64,000 bases of DNA from an uncultured Flavobacteriaceae bacterium (GTDB lineage Bacteria > Bacteroidota > Bacteroidia > Flavobacteriales > Flavobacteriaceae). Below the pieces are notes generated by a model. It ran no database searches and was not told the DNA's origin. It was given only the letters and a program-made list of their open reading frames with translations. The first letter of the stretch is position 1; every line of letters begins with the position of its first letter. Positions 19,023 through 28,665 of this stretch are shown piece after piece. Where the stretch lies: positions 1-64,000 of the forward strand of contig CAJQMT010000015.1 of assembly GCA_905479475.1 (NCBI GenBank). Reading direction: 5' to 3'. A program made the translations under genes and the position numbers.

Positions 19023-20372
19023 ATGATAAAAAAAGCAAGCTTTTTACTACTACTCATCTTAACTTCAGCGCATCTTTTTGGGCAGTCAAAAGTCAAAATA
19101 GATGGGGTTGCTATCGTTGTTGGAGAAAATATAGTTTTGGAATCAGATGTTTTGAAATTTAAGCAAGAATTAATTCAGCGAAGTGAAGGGAAAGTTTCGA
19201 AGACCGATTGTGAGGTATTGGAAGAAATAATGCTACAGAAATTATTAGCACATCACGCAGTGGTCGATAGTGTAGTTGTTTCAGAAGCTCAAATAGAATC
19301 AGGAGTTGAAAGAAATATTGCCTATTTCAAACAACAATTGGGAGACATGAAGAAGGTAGTAGAAATGTATGGTTTTGAGGATGAATCAGACTTGCGATTG
19401 GAATTGAAAAAAATTGAAAGACAAAATTTATTGATCCAAGGAGAAAGGCAAACGATATTGAATGATGTCGCTGTCACTCCAAAAGAGGTTCGTTTGTATT
19501 ACGAGAGTTTGGAGGAAGGGAGCAATTTACCTGAGTTTGGAACGGAAGTAGAGTTGGCTCAAATTGTGATGTATGCCAAACCTTCCGTAGAGGAAGTACA
19601 AGCAACAGTAGACAAATTAAAAGACATTCGGTCCGATATTTTAAATGGATCTAGTATTCGTATGAAAGCTGTTTTGTATTCTGAGGATCCTGCAGTTGCC
19701 AATAACGGTGGAGCTTATTCCATTACGCGAGAAAGCGGTTTCGTAAAAGAGTTCAAAGAAGTTGCCTTCAGTTTAGACGAAGGAGAAGTTTCAGAACCTT
19801 TTCGCACAGATTTTGGGTTTCACATCATTCAGTTGGAAAAAATTAAAGGGCAGCTAAGAGATGTAAGACACGTGCTGATACAACCAAAAATCTCTCAAGA
19901 AAAACTAAACCTTGTAAAAGAAAAAATTGAAAAAATAAGAGATAGCATATTGTCTAAAGATTTGAAATTCGAAGATGCTGTTGTAAAATATTCAGAGGAC
20001 AAAGATACCAAACAAAACAACGGGATTATCATGAATCCTCAGACGAATGATTCTAGATTCGAAATGATTCGTATGGATCCTGCTTTGTACGGAAGGGTAA
20101 ATAAACTTGATTTGATGGACGTTTCTGAGCCTTACTATGATGAAACAAGAGAAGGAGAGAAAATGTTTAAAATTATCTTAATGAAAGATAAAATCGAAGG
20201 ACATACTGCAGATTTTGTGCAAGATTATGTCAAAATTCAACAGTTGACATTGCAAAAAAAGCAAGAAGAAACTTTAGGAAACTGGTATGCTGAGCATGTT
20301 TTAGATACGTTCATTAAAATCAATAAGAATTACCAAGATTGTGATTTTCAATACAATTGGTCTAAAAACTAA
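19023..20372 (+). CDS. SurA-like periplasmic chaperone / peptidylprolyl isomerase
   Basis: MIKKASFLLLLILTSAHLFGQSKVKIDGVAIVVGENIVLESDV; two parvulin-like segments (ELAQIVMYAKPS...GGAYSITRESG...FGFHIIQLE and RHVLIQPKIS). Confidence 0.9.
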   Translation: MIKKASFLLLLILTSAHLFGQSKVKIDGVAIVVGENIVLESDVLKFKQELIQRSEGKVSKTDCEVLEEIMLQKLLAHHAVVDSVVVSEAQIESGVERNIAYFKQQLGDMKKVVEMYGFEDESDLRLELKKIERQNLLIQGERQTILNDVAVTPKEVRLYYESLEEGSNLPEFGTEVELAQIVMYAKPSVEEVQATVDKLKDIRSDILNGSSIRMKAVLYSEDPAVANNGGAYSITRESGFVKEFKEVAFSLDEGEVSEPFRTDFGFHIIQLEKIKGQLRDVRHVLIQPKISQEKLNLVKEKIEKIRDSILSKDLKFEDAVVKYSEDKDTKQNNGIIMNPQTNDSRFEMIRMDPALYGRVNKLDLMDVSEPYYDETREGEKMFKIILMKDKIEGHTADFVQDYVKIQQLTLQKKQEETLGNWYAEHVLDTFIKINKNYQDCDFQYNWSKN

Positions 20373-20425
20373 CAGGAAATATACAATTTATCAAGTACAG
20401 GCATTTTTATCTATGCACCTACCTA

Positions 20426-20965
20426 TCAAACGGCTTCGAAGAAGCTAAATACATTGCCACCATACCTTTTTTGGTAACTAAAATTTGGATGATTTTCAAG
20501 AACCGTCTGTTTCGAGTGCTCTATGATTAACACACCTTCTGCATTTAGCAATTCTCTTTTGAAAATTGTTGTTGCAATTGTTGAAAAGTCTTCCTGTGAG
20601 AAATTATAAGGAGGATCTGCAAAGATAATGTCTCTTTTTGTTGTGGTTTTGTTTAAGAATTTATACACATCACTTTTGAATGTTTGTATCGAGAAATCAA
20701 ATTCTTTGTTGATTTGATTGATGAATTTAATACAACCGAAATGCGCATCGATTGCTGTAATGTCTTCCACACCTCTTGAGGCAAATTCAAAGCTAATATT
20801 CCCCGTTCCACTAAATAAATCCAAGACTTTCAAATTTTCGAAATAATACCCATTTTGAAGAATGTTAAACAAGGCTTCTTTCGCCATGTCTGTGGTTGGT
20901 CTGACTGGGAGGTTTTTAGGAGCATTTACTCTTCGACCTTTGAATTTTCCTGAGATAATACGCAT
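20426..20965 (-). CDS. rsmD: 16S rRNA (guanine966-N2)-methyltransferase
   Basis: MRIISGKFKGRRV; RPTTDMAKEALFNIL; LDLFSGTGNISFEFASRG; IIFADPPYNF. Confidence 0.95.
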   Translation of the reverse strand: MRIISGKFKGRRVNAPKNLPVRPTTDMAKEALFNILQNGYYFENLKVLDLFSGTGNISFEFASRGVEDITAIDAHFGCIKFINQINKEFDFSIQTFKSDVYKFLNKTTTKRDIIFADPPYNFSQEDFSTIATTIFKRELLNAEGVLIIEHSKQTVLENHPNFSYQKRYGGNVFSFFEAV

Positions 20966-21813
20966 TAGAATTGATGTAAAAGAGTGATGTGGCTATGTGA
21001 ACTAATTGATCTAAAATCAGGCGGTAGTTCCTTAAGGGGTAAAAAAGAGGTATGCCGAATGTATTGGTACGCAATTTTATAAAGCGCAGATTCTTTTTCG
21101 ATTTCACCCATAAAAAGGGTTTGTACTGTATTGGGATCGAGTCCGAGTTGTTCGTAAACAAAAAGAAGGTAATAAATAAAATCCTCAGCCGTTTTGAAAG
21201 AAAAAGTATTGTAAAAAATCAATTCTTTACCGTTCCATACAAGGGCTTCAAAGTGTGAAGCGTAAGCATTTACCGCGACGGTTTTTTCGTTTTTTGGAAA
21301 GGCATTTGATTTCAGCAGAGAATCAATGAGCAACGAAGATGCATGCTGGTATTCAAACGAACCAAATTTCGAAAAAAGGAAATTGTTGATATTGACAAAA
21401 GGAATATATACAAGAACAGCATCCATAGTAGTCAACTCATCATGACTGATGAAGTCACTAGGGAAAACTTTGACAGTATTTTTTAAATACAAATGTTTCT
21501 TCTCGGAATCAAAAAAAACTTTGGGAACCAGAGTGCTAAGTGTATTGGCGTAATGAACAAATACTTTTCTAAAGTGATTGTGTTGGAGTATCTCGTTTTC
21601 TTCAAAAATAGCTTTTATTGGCATCAATACCTGTTCAGGAGATGAAGATTCCAAGTCAAAAGAAAACTCGTAAAAAGCTAAAAAATCCTTTGCGATACTG
21701 TCATAAACAGAAAAAGAAAATCCATCCAAACTAATTTGGATGGATAAAAAAGTTTCTTTTAAATCGTTTGTTTCTAAATTTTTAGAAACGATGTTATTCC
21801 GACTTTTTATCAT
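20965..21813 (-). CDS. DUF3822 family protein (ASKHA/actin-like layout suspected)
   Basis: LSIQISLDGFSFSVYD...KTVAVNAYASHFEALVWNGKELIFYNTFSFKTAEDFIYYLLFVYEQLGLDPNTVQTLFMGEI; TAATG overlap with rsmD. Confidence 0.8.
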   Translation of the reverse strand: MIKSRNNIVSKNLETNDLKETFLSIQISLDGFSFSVYDSIAKDFLAFYEFSFDLESSSPEQVLMPIKAIFEENEILQHNHFRKVFVHYANTLSTLVPKVFFDSEKKHLYLKNTVKVFPSDFISHDELTTMDAVLVYIPFVNINNFLFSKFGSFEYQHASSLLIDSLLKSNAFPKNEKTVAVNAYASHFEALVWNGKELIFYNTFSFKTAEDFIYYLLFVYEQLGLDPNTVQTLFMGEIEKESALYKIAYQYIRHTSFLPLKELPPDFRSISSHSHITLLHQF

Positions 21814-22519
21814 AAAAAGGAGGCCAGTTTCCGTTTGTGTTTACTTCTTGTAACGAGCCAACAGCTAAATAAGCACCTTTGACTTCATCACCACCAATTG
21901 CTTCTCTTTCTTGCTTTATCAAGGACTTGTTCAATCCTTTCAGTAAAATAGCTTTGTCAATTTTAGCTTCGAATGCCGGAACTTTTAGACCTGCTATTTT
22001 TTGAATGTATCCCGCATTCAATTCAAATGTTGTATCTGTGCCTGGAACGGAGAACATCACACCGTAATTTCTATCTTTGAAAATAATTTCTTTTACAGAC
22101 TCATAGCCTGTTGTATCGATTACTTTCTGTTCAATTTCTACCATGATAGGCTGCCATTTGGTCCCTTTGTTTACTTCAATTACCTCATTGCGCGTATTGG
22201 TGATTGCAAATTCTGCAGTATCAATAAACTTCACCAAGCCTTCTTTGTTGTTGTGAAACGTTCCTGTGATTCTTTTGTGAGCCTCTTGAGCATCGCGAAT
22301 CATTTTCAAGTGTTCAATCACTTCCGCGTAGCGCACCTTTTTTTCTTCATTGAAACGAATAGGTCCCATAATGCTATTGTAAATAGCATATGCTAAAATA
22401 CTTGCCAAAGAGAGCAGTGCTAGGGATACCAACCATCTAAATTTAAGAGGAACATATTTGATGATGGCAAAAGCTATTAAAATAGCTGCAGCAATACCTG
22501 CTAGTAACGTAATTATCAT
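21794..22519 (-). CDS. Membrane-anchored protein of unknown function (pilin-like post-TM segment)
   Basis: ATG at 22519; two N-terminal hydrophobic helices, then VRYAEVIEHLKMIRDAQEAHKRITGTFHNNKEGLVKFID. 20-nt overlap with the DUF3822 gene. Confidence 0.75.
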   Translation of the reverse strand: MIITLLAGIAAAILIAFAIIKYVPLKFRWLVSLALLSLASILAYAIYNSIMGPIRFNEEKKVRYAEVIEHLKMIRDAQEAHKRITGTFHNNKEGLVKFIDTAEFAITNTRNEVIEVNKGTKWQPIMVEIEQKVIDTTGYESVKEIIFKDRNYGVMFSVPGTDTTFELNAGYIQKIAGLKVPAFEAKIDKAILLKGLNKSLIKQEREAIGGDEVKGAYLAVGSLQEVNTNGNWPPFYDKKSE

Positions 22520-22626
22520 TTTTGTTTTTTTTAAAAATTTTGAACTAGACAAATCTACAATTTTTTTTCAATGGTAAAAATTTTTAAGGGCAAATCAATT
22601 GCTATCTTTGTCCTTTCGACCGTGAT

Positions 22627-24057
22627 ATGATAAAAACAGCCTCCAATTTCTATAAAGACCTTAAAAAATCATTTCCATTTACTCCAACTGATGCCCAAGA
22701 TTTATTGTTGCTTCAATTGTCAGATTTTATTTTTAACGATGATAAATCAGCACTGTTTTTGATCAAAGGTTTTGCTGGTACAGGGAAAACAACGCTTATA
22801 GGCGCTGTTGTGAATAACTTATGGAAGGTGGGGAAAAAAGAAGTTTTGCTTGCGCCTACAGGGAGAGCAGCCAAGGTGATTTCAGTGTACTCTAAAAAAA
22901 AGGCATTGACCATTCATAAAAAAATCTATCTGCCGAAGAAAAAATCCAACGGAGGCGTAGATTTCGTGAGGCAAGTAAATAAACATACCGATACCGTTTT
23001 TATTGTCGATGAAGCATCCATGGTTCCTGACACACCTAGCAATGCAAAATTGTTTGATACAGGGTCGCTACTAGGAGACTTGTTGTCCTACGTGTATGCA
23101 GGCAAAAATTGCAAGTTGATTTTCATGGGAGACACTGCTCAGTTACCACCTGTAAAATCAGACTTGAGTCCAGCTTTAAATGAAGATGTTTTGACTTACG
23201 ATTACGACAAACATGTGTTTTCAATGGAACTAGACGAAGTGATGCGACAACACAAAAAATCAGGGGTGTTGTTCAACGCCACCAATTTGCGAACGATGCT
23301 TGGCGATGGTGATGGAACAAGTTTTAAATTTGATTTGAATTTTCCCGATATAAAGAGATTAGAGGATGGTTATGACATACAAGATGCCATCACAAGTGCA
23401 TATGACGATGGAGGTGTGGAAGAGACAGCGATTCTAGTGCGTTCCAACAAGAGGGCAAATCAATACAATCAACAGATCCGTAAAACGATTCGAGATCAGG
23501 AAAATGAATTGTCTGTTGGCGATTATATGATGGTCGTAAAAAACAATTATTTTTGGGTGAAAGATTCCTCTGAAATCAGTTTTATCGCCAATGGTGATAC
23601 GTTTGAAGTTTTAGAAATTTTTTCTTTCAAAGAATTGTATGGTTTTCGATTTGCTGAAGTAAAAATACGCATGATTGATTATCCTTCACAGCCACCAATT
23701 GAAACGGTACTGTTGTTAGATACACTGATTTCAGAAACCCCGTCCTTGTCTTTTGAAGATTCAAATCGTCTGTACGAAGAAGTGATGAAAGATTACCAGC
23801 ATTTAAAAGCGAAATATAAAAAATTACTAGCGGTAAAGGGCAATTCGTTTTTCAATGCTTTACAAGTCAAGTTTTCATATGCAATGACCTGTCACAAATC
23901 ACAAGGCGGTCAGTGGGATACTGTATTTATTGAGCGGCCTTATTTGCCTGAAGGACACGGTTTGGAATATTACCGATGGTTGTATACAGGAATCACACGA
24001 GCAAAACAACAATTGTATCTCATAGGTTTCCAACCTAGCGATTTTGAGGAAGCCTAA
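22627..24057 (+). CDS. RecD-like / UvrD_C_2 ATP-dependent helicase
   Basis: LIKGFAGTGKTTLIGAVV; FIVDEASMVPDT; MGDTAQLPPV; C-terminal YAMTCHKSQGGQWDTVFIE...YTGITRAKQQLYLIG. TATCTTTG at 22603-22610. Confidence 0.92.
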   Translation: MIKTASNFYKDLKKSFPFTPTDAQDLLLLQLSDFIFNDDKSALFLIKGFAGTGKTTLIGAVVNNLWKVGKKEVLLAPTGRAAKVISVYSKKKALTIHKKIYLPKKKSNGGVDFVRQVNKHTDTVFIVDEASMVPDTPSNAKLFDTGSLLGDLLSYVYAGKNCKLIFMGDTAQLPPVKSDLSPALNEDVLTYDYDKHVFSMELDEVMRQHKKSGVLFNATNLRTMLGDGDGTSFKFDLNFPDIKRLEDGYDIQDAITSAYDDGGVEETAILVRSNKRANQYNQQIRKTIRDQENELSVGDYMMVVKNNYFWVKDSSEISFIANGDTFEVLEIFSFKELYGFRFAEVKIRMIDYPSQPPIETVLLLDTLISETPSLSFEDSNRLYEEVMKDYQHLKAKYKKLLAVKGNSFFNALQVKFSYAMTCHKSQGGQWDTVFIERPYLPEGHGLEYYRWLYTGITRAKQQLYLIGFQPSDFEEA

Positions 24058-24087
24058 AGTAATTGCTTTTTCGAGCAATGTCCAAAA

Positions 24088-24125
24088 CAAAAAAAACTCC
24101 TTTAAAAAAGGAGTTTTTTTTGTTT
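24088..24125. terminator. Bidirectional hairpin terminator between helicase and lipA
   Basis: AAAAAACTCCTTT-AAAA-AAAGGAGTTTTTTT between convergent genes. Confidence 0.8.
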
Positions 24126-24179
24126 TTAGTCAGCCAATATAGAAAAATCTTCTCTTTTGGATTTCTATGGTTCTGGATT

Positions 24180-25049
24180 TTATTCCAGGTGTTTTTGTGC
24201 TTTGTATGAAGACCTTACCAAGGCACCACTTTCCACATGTCTGAATCCTAATTCCAATCCTATTTTCTTGTATTTTTCAAACTGTTCCGGTGTGATAAAT
24301 TCTTTCACCGGCAAATGTTTTTTCGTAGGTTGCAAGTATTGTCCAATGGTTACAATATCTACCTTTGCTTTTGCCAAATCATGCAAAGTTTCGATCACCT
24401 CTTCTTCGGTTTCTCCGAGCCCTAACATGATTCCCGATTTTGTTCTTCTTTGTCCACTGTCTTTTAAGTATTTCAAAACTTCCAAACTTTGATCGTATTT
24501 TGCCTGAATTCGAACCTCGCGAGTCAATCTACGCACCGTTTCCAAATTATGAGAAATAACCTCAGGTGCAACTTCAATTAAGCGGTCTACATTTTTTTTA
24601 TTCCCCTGAAAATCTGGAATCAGTGTTTCTAAAGTAGTTTTAGGATTGGCACGTCGAACGGCTTTGATTGTTTCTGCCCAGATTATAGAACCACCGTCTT
24701 TCAGATCGTCTCGATCTACGGAAGTTATAACGGCATGCTTGATACTCATGAGCTTGATAGATCGCGCCACTTTTTCAGGCTCATCCCATTCTACTGTTTC
24801 CGGTCTTCCTGTTTTGACACCGCAAAAACCACAAGAACGAGTACAGATATTACCTAAAATCATAAAAGTTGCTGTTCCTTCTCCCCAACATTCTCCCATG
24901 TTAGGACAGCTTCCACTCGTGCAAATAGTATTCAGTTTGTATTTGTCAACAACACCTCTAAGTTCCGTGTATTTTTTTCCAACCGGCAGTTTTACACGCA
25001 GCCATTTTGGCTTGGGAACTTTCTTTTCGGCAATCAACTCTTTAGACAT
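24180..25049 (-). CDS. lipA: Lipoyl synthase
   Basis: CTSGSCPNMGECWGEGTATFMILGNICTRSCGFC radical SAM cluster; SGIMLGLGETEEEV; GALVRSSYKA. Confidence 0.96.
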   Translation of the reverse strand: MSKELIAEKKVPKPKWLRVKLPVGKKYTELRGVVDKYKLNTICTSGSCPNMGECWGEGTATFMILGNICTRSCGFCGVKTGRPETVEWDEPEKVARSIKLMSIKHAVITSVDRDDLKDGGSIIWAETIKAVRRANPKTTLETLIPDFQGNKKNVDRLIEVAPEVISHNLETVRRLTREVRIQAKYDQSLEVLKYLKDSGQRRTKSGIMLGLGETEEEVIETLHDLAKAKVDIVTIGQYLQPTKKHLPVKEFITPEQFEKYKKIGLELGFRHVESGALVRSSYKAQKHLE

Positions 25050-25294
25050 AGTACATGGATAAATAATTAAAAAGCAAAATTACAAAATAAGTCGTTGTTA
25101 ATTTTATCACAAGTCATTTTTTTCTGTTTTTATTCAATTCCGAGTAGTTTATAAAAGAAGTGTTTCCTCTCTTTTTTTGGTTGAAAAATGATTGTTTTAG
25201 AATGTTATTGACACATTTGCTGTGTTTGGCAAATCCTCTCTAAAAAAGAGTATATTGCAAAAAAATTAAACCAAACCAAACTTATACAAAGATT

Positions 25295-26911
25295 ATGACT
25301 ACAGGATTTCATTTTTGGGACTATTTTATTTTCGTTGCTTATGCATTACTCATTTTAGGAGTAGGCCTTTGGGTTTCACGAGATAAAACTGGACATCAAA
25401 AAAATGCAGAAGATTACTTTCTAGCAAGCAAATCATTGCCTTGGTGGGCCATCGGTACTTCCTTGATTGCTGCAAATATTTCAGCAGAACAGTTTATTGG
25501 AATGTCAGGATCTGGATTTGCATTGGGTCTGGCTATTGCGTCTTATGAATGGATGGCGGCTTTCACCTTGATCATTGTGGGGAAATATTTTCTACCAATT
25601 TTTATAGAAAAAGGATTGTATACCATTCCAGAATTTGTTGAGAAACGGTTTTCAACCAATTTAAAGACAATTTTAGCTGTTTTTTGGATTGGTTTGTATG
25701 TATTTGTAAACTTGGCTTCAGTGCTCTACCTCGGAGGTTTGGCTATTGAAACTATCATAGGAATAGATATGGTATATGCCATTGTTGGTTTGTCGTTATT
25801 TGCAGCGGCATATTCATTGTACGGTGGTCTGTCCGCAGTGGCGTGGACAGATATCATTCAAGTGGTGTTTCTTGTTTTAGGAGGACTCATTACTACCTAC
25901 TTGGCATTGAATACCGTTTCTGGAGGCGCAGGAATGTGGGAAGGATTGACAAAGGTGTATGAAGCAGCCCCCGATCGATTCAACATGATTCTCGAAAAAG
26001 GACATCCTCAGTATGATAATTTACCAGGAATTGGAGTTTTGGTAGGTGGTTTATGGGTGGCCAATTTGTATTATTGGGGATTCAACCAGTACATCATCCA
26101 ACGTACGTTGGCAGCAAAATCTTTGAAAGAGTCTCAAAAAGGAATTTTATTGGCGGCAGGTTTGAAATTAATCATTCCCTTTATTGTAGTGATTCCCGGA
26201 ATTGCAGCTTACGTTATTGTAAACGACCCTGCTCTTATGGCAAATTTGGGGGCAGATGGTTTGTTGAACAAGCCTTCTTTGGGAGAAGCAGACAAAGCCT
26301 ATCCATGGTTGTTGCAATTTTTGCCAACAGGATTGAAAGGTGTCGCTTTTGCAGCATTGGCAGCAGCCATTGTGTCTTCTCTGGCTTCTATGCTGAATTC
26401 AACTTCCACTATATTTACCATGGATATTTACAAGCAATATATCAACAAAAATGCAAGTGACAAGCAAACCGTAAATGTGGGTCGAATTTCTGCAGCGGTA
26501 GCTTTGCTTATCGGAGCTATCATGGCGCCTTTGTTAGGAGGTATTGATCAAGCATTTCAGTTCATTCAAGAATATACAGGAATCGTGAGTCCAGGAATTT
26601 TAGCTGTATTCATGTTGGGCTTGTTCTGGAAGAAAACAACCAACAAAGCTGCAATATGGGGAGCCTTGGTTTCTATTCCAATAGCTATAGTTTTCAAAGC
26701 AACAACATTGCCTTTTTTGGATCAAATGGGGTTGACTACATTGTTGACCATGTTGGTAATTGCGATCGTTAGCCTGTTGCAGAATAAAGGAGCCGAAGAT
26801 GATAAAGGAATCGAACTATCAAGTGGAATTTTCAAAACATCTCCGGTGTTTAATATTGGATCCTTTGCAATTTTAATTGTTTTGGCCGCACTGTATGCCA
26901 TGTTTTGGTAA
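25295..26911 (+). CDS. Sodium:solute symporter (SLC5/SGLT-like)
   Basis: DYFLASKSLPWWAIGTSLIAANISAEQFIGMSGSGFA; WTDIIQVVFLVLGG; IVSSLASMLNSTSTIFTMDIYK. Confidence 0.93.
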   Translation: MTTGFHFWDYFIFVAYALLILGVGLWVSRDKTGHQKNAEDYFLASKSLPWWAIGTSLIAANISAEQFIGMSGSGFALGLAIASYEWMAAFTLIIVGKYFLPIFIEKGLYTIPEFVEKRFSTNLKTILAVFWIGLYVFVNLASVLYLGGLAIETIIGIDMVYAIVGLSLFAAAYSLYGGLSAVAWTDIIQVVFLVLGGLITTYLALNTVSGGAGMWEGLTKVYEAAPDRFNMILEKGHPQYDNLPGIGVLVGGLWVANLYYWGFNQYIIQRTLAAKSLKESQKGILLAAGLKLIIPFIVVIPGIAAYVIVNDPALMANLGADGLLNKPSLGEADKAYPWLLQFLPTGLKGVAFAALAAAIVSSLASMLNSTSTIFTMDIYKQYINKNASDKQTVNVGRISAAVALLIGAIMAPLLGGIDQAFQFIQEYTGIVSPGILAVFMLGLFWKKTTNKAAIWGALVSIPIAIVFKATTLPFLDQMGLTTLLTMLVIAIVSLLQNKGAEDDKGIELSSGIFKTSPVFNIGSFAILIVLAALYAMFW

Positions 26912-26929
26912 TAATAAGAGTACAAAAAA

Positions 26930-26960
26930 ATAAAAAAGCCCCTTCAGTGGGGCTTTTTTT
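26930..26960 (+). terminator. Intrinsic terminator after the symporter
   Basis: AAAAAAGCCCC-TTCAGT-GGGGCTTTTTTT. Confidence 0.85.
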
Positions 26961-27010
26961 GTGTGAGATGCAGTAAAGAAATAGCTGCTTTGTGTAGCAG
27001 AAATATTTGA

Positions 27011-27529
27011 TTAGGCCTCTATTTTCGTTTCTTCGTTTTTAGAAATATTTTCTACAGGAACAAAGCCTTCGGGTGCTTCTTCATTCACAGGAGCTTCTTC
27101 TTCTTCGTTGTCGTAATAAGGAAACACATCTAAAATAGGAGATTCTACAACACTAGGGATTTCAAAATCACCAACAGTATCTGTCAAACTATTTGCCAAA
27201 ACATCAAAAGCATCTTTGACATCATTGGCCTGCACCAAAATATAGGAATTGGCTTTTCGTTCCGCTCCTTTGTCTTCGTCAAAAGAAATACAGGATAATT
27301 TGCATTTGAACCAACGGTCTCCGCTTTCATTCGGACATATTTCTGCAAAATTGGCAACTTTGATATTGCTTATTTTGAAATCCGTAGAAATGTATTGACG
27401 CATCTCTTCTGTTGCTCGGGCTTCTGCCTCTGTAAAAGAAAGGGCATCAAATAAATAGGCTTGGTTAAAGGTTTTGGTTCTTTCTTCTTCGTCTATGCGA
27501 CTGTATTTTATTTTACACTCGTACCACAT
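27011..27529 (-). CDS. DUF4494-like protein with two W-x-C-K repeats and an acidic tail
   Basis: WYECKIKYSRIDEEERTKTFNQAYLF and WFKCKLSCISFDEDKGAERKANSYIL; C-terminal Glu/Asp-rich tail. Confidence 0.75.
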   Translation of the reverse strand: MWYECKIKYSRIDEEERTKTFNQAYLFDALSFTEAEARATEEMRQYISTDFKISNIKVANFAEICPNESGDRWFKCKLSCISFDEDKGAERKANSYILVQANDVKDAFDVLANSLTDTVGDFEIPSVVESPILDVFPYYDNEEEEAPVNEEAPEGFVPVENISKNEETKIEA

Positions 27530-27754
27530 GGTTTTTTATGTTTGGGGTTGTTTTTTGAAGCGCAAATATAGTCTTTTGAAATACATAGGTCTTTACTTTT
27601 ACTTCAATTTTTTCAGTGCCGTATTTTATAATTTTTGTGCTAAAATTAGGGTGTCTCTTCAGCGTGTCGTATGGATTTGTATTACAGAAGAGTTTTTTAG
27701 AATACAATAATAGGCTTTCTGAATACAAACAGTTTTTCAAATAAATACAAAGTC

Positions 27755-28603
27755 CTATTTCCACCATACGATAAAAAAAGACTGTGTTTCTTCTCTCAGT
27801 TTAATCCATACCAATGGAGATTTTTTTTGGGAAATAAGGGTTCTTATTTCTGGGATTACAGCTTCTAAGGAGTGCCATTCTGTTTGTGTTTCAGGAGCGC
27901 GCAGCCATTCCTTTTTGTTCGGAACGAAATAGCCTTCTGCGGTGTGGTGATTTTCAAGAAATTCTTGCCATGTGCAGTAGTAACCTCTAATCGCTGCAGG
28001 ATTGATGTTTTCAAACCCCTGAAATGAGCTTTCAAAAGGGACAAATAATTGGGCTTTAAAGCAGGCTCTCGGTTTTATTTTTTTCACCTGTATACCCTTG
28101 CCTTGTAAAGTCTTTGTCAAAGCAGTATGCTGTAGTAAAGGAAATTGTTTGTTCTTTAGTTTTTCCATTTTTTGTACAAGACTATCATTTTTGTTTGGGC
28201 CAATCCACTGAGAGATTCCTTTAGGTTTCAGTTGCGGATCAAACAAATAGAACTTGTAAGACAATTCAATGTGTAGGTGTTGATTGGTATTTTTATCTTC
28301 TACTATAAAATCAATTTCTCCCAAGGTTTTTTTGTTTTCAATAAGTTGAAAGTTTTCGAGAGCAATCCTATATTTATTGGAGGAGTTTAGGTAAAATTTC
28401 AAAAATCGTTCCGCTCTTTTTCCAAGCATTAAATTGTCAGGAATACAAGAAAAATCACTTTTGTTTGAGAGGAGGAGATCTGTTGAGAAATGCGAAAAAG
28501 GAAAATCTTTTCGTTTCTCTAAAAATAGAGAAGGAGTTTTTAAAAAACCTTGAAATTGCTGCCAATTTGAATCTAGAATCATAGGTACAAAGATAACTGA
28601 CAA
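27755..28603 (-). CDS. DUF1853 family protein
   Basis: LGEIDFIVEDKNTNQHLHIELSYKFYLFDP...QWIGPNKNDSLVQKMEKL. Confidence 0.75.
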   Translation of the reverse strand: MSVIFVPMILDSNWQQFQGFLKTPSLFLEKRKDFPFSHFSTDLLLSNKSDFSCIPDNLMLGKRAERFLKFYLNSSNKYRIALENFQLIENKKTLGEIDFIVEDKNTNQHLHIELSYKFYLFDPQLKPKGISQWIGPNKNDSLVQKMEKLKNKQFPLLQHTALTKTLQGKGIQVKKIKPRACFKAQLFVPFESSFQGFENINPAAIRGYYCTWQEFLENHHTAEGYFVPNKKEWLRAPETQTEWHSLEAVIPEIRTLISQKKSPLVWIKLREETQSFFIVWWK

Positions 28604-28665
28604 AAGTTACTTTTCCCTTGAATTTCGTCTATCCCATCAATTTCTTACATTTGTCGAAATACAAG

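Noticed and set aside
27474-27767. ORFs between the DUF4494-like and DUF1853 genes
   Set aside because: Hydrophobic, Phe/Tyr/Lys-rich AT-driven translations overlapping the start of a confident gene; no motif support.
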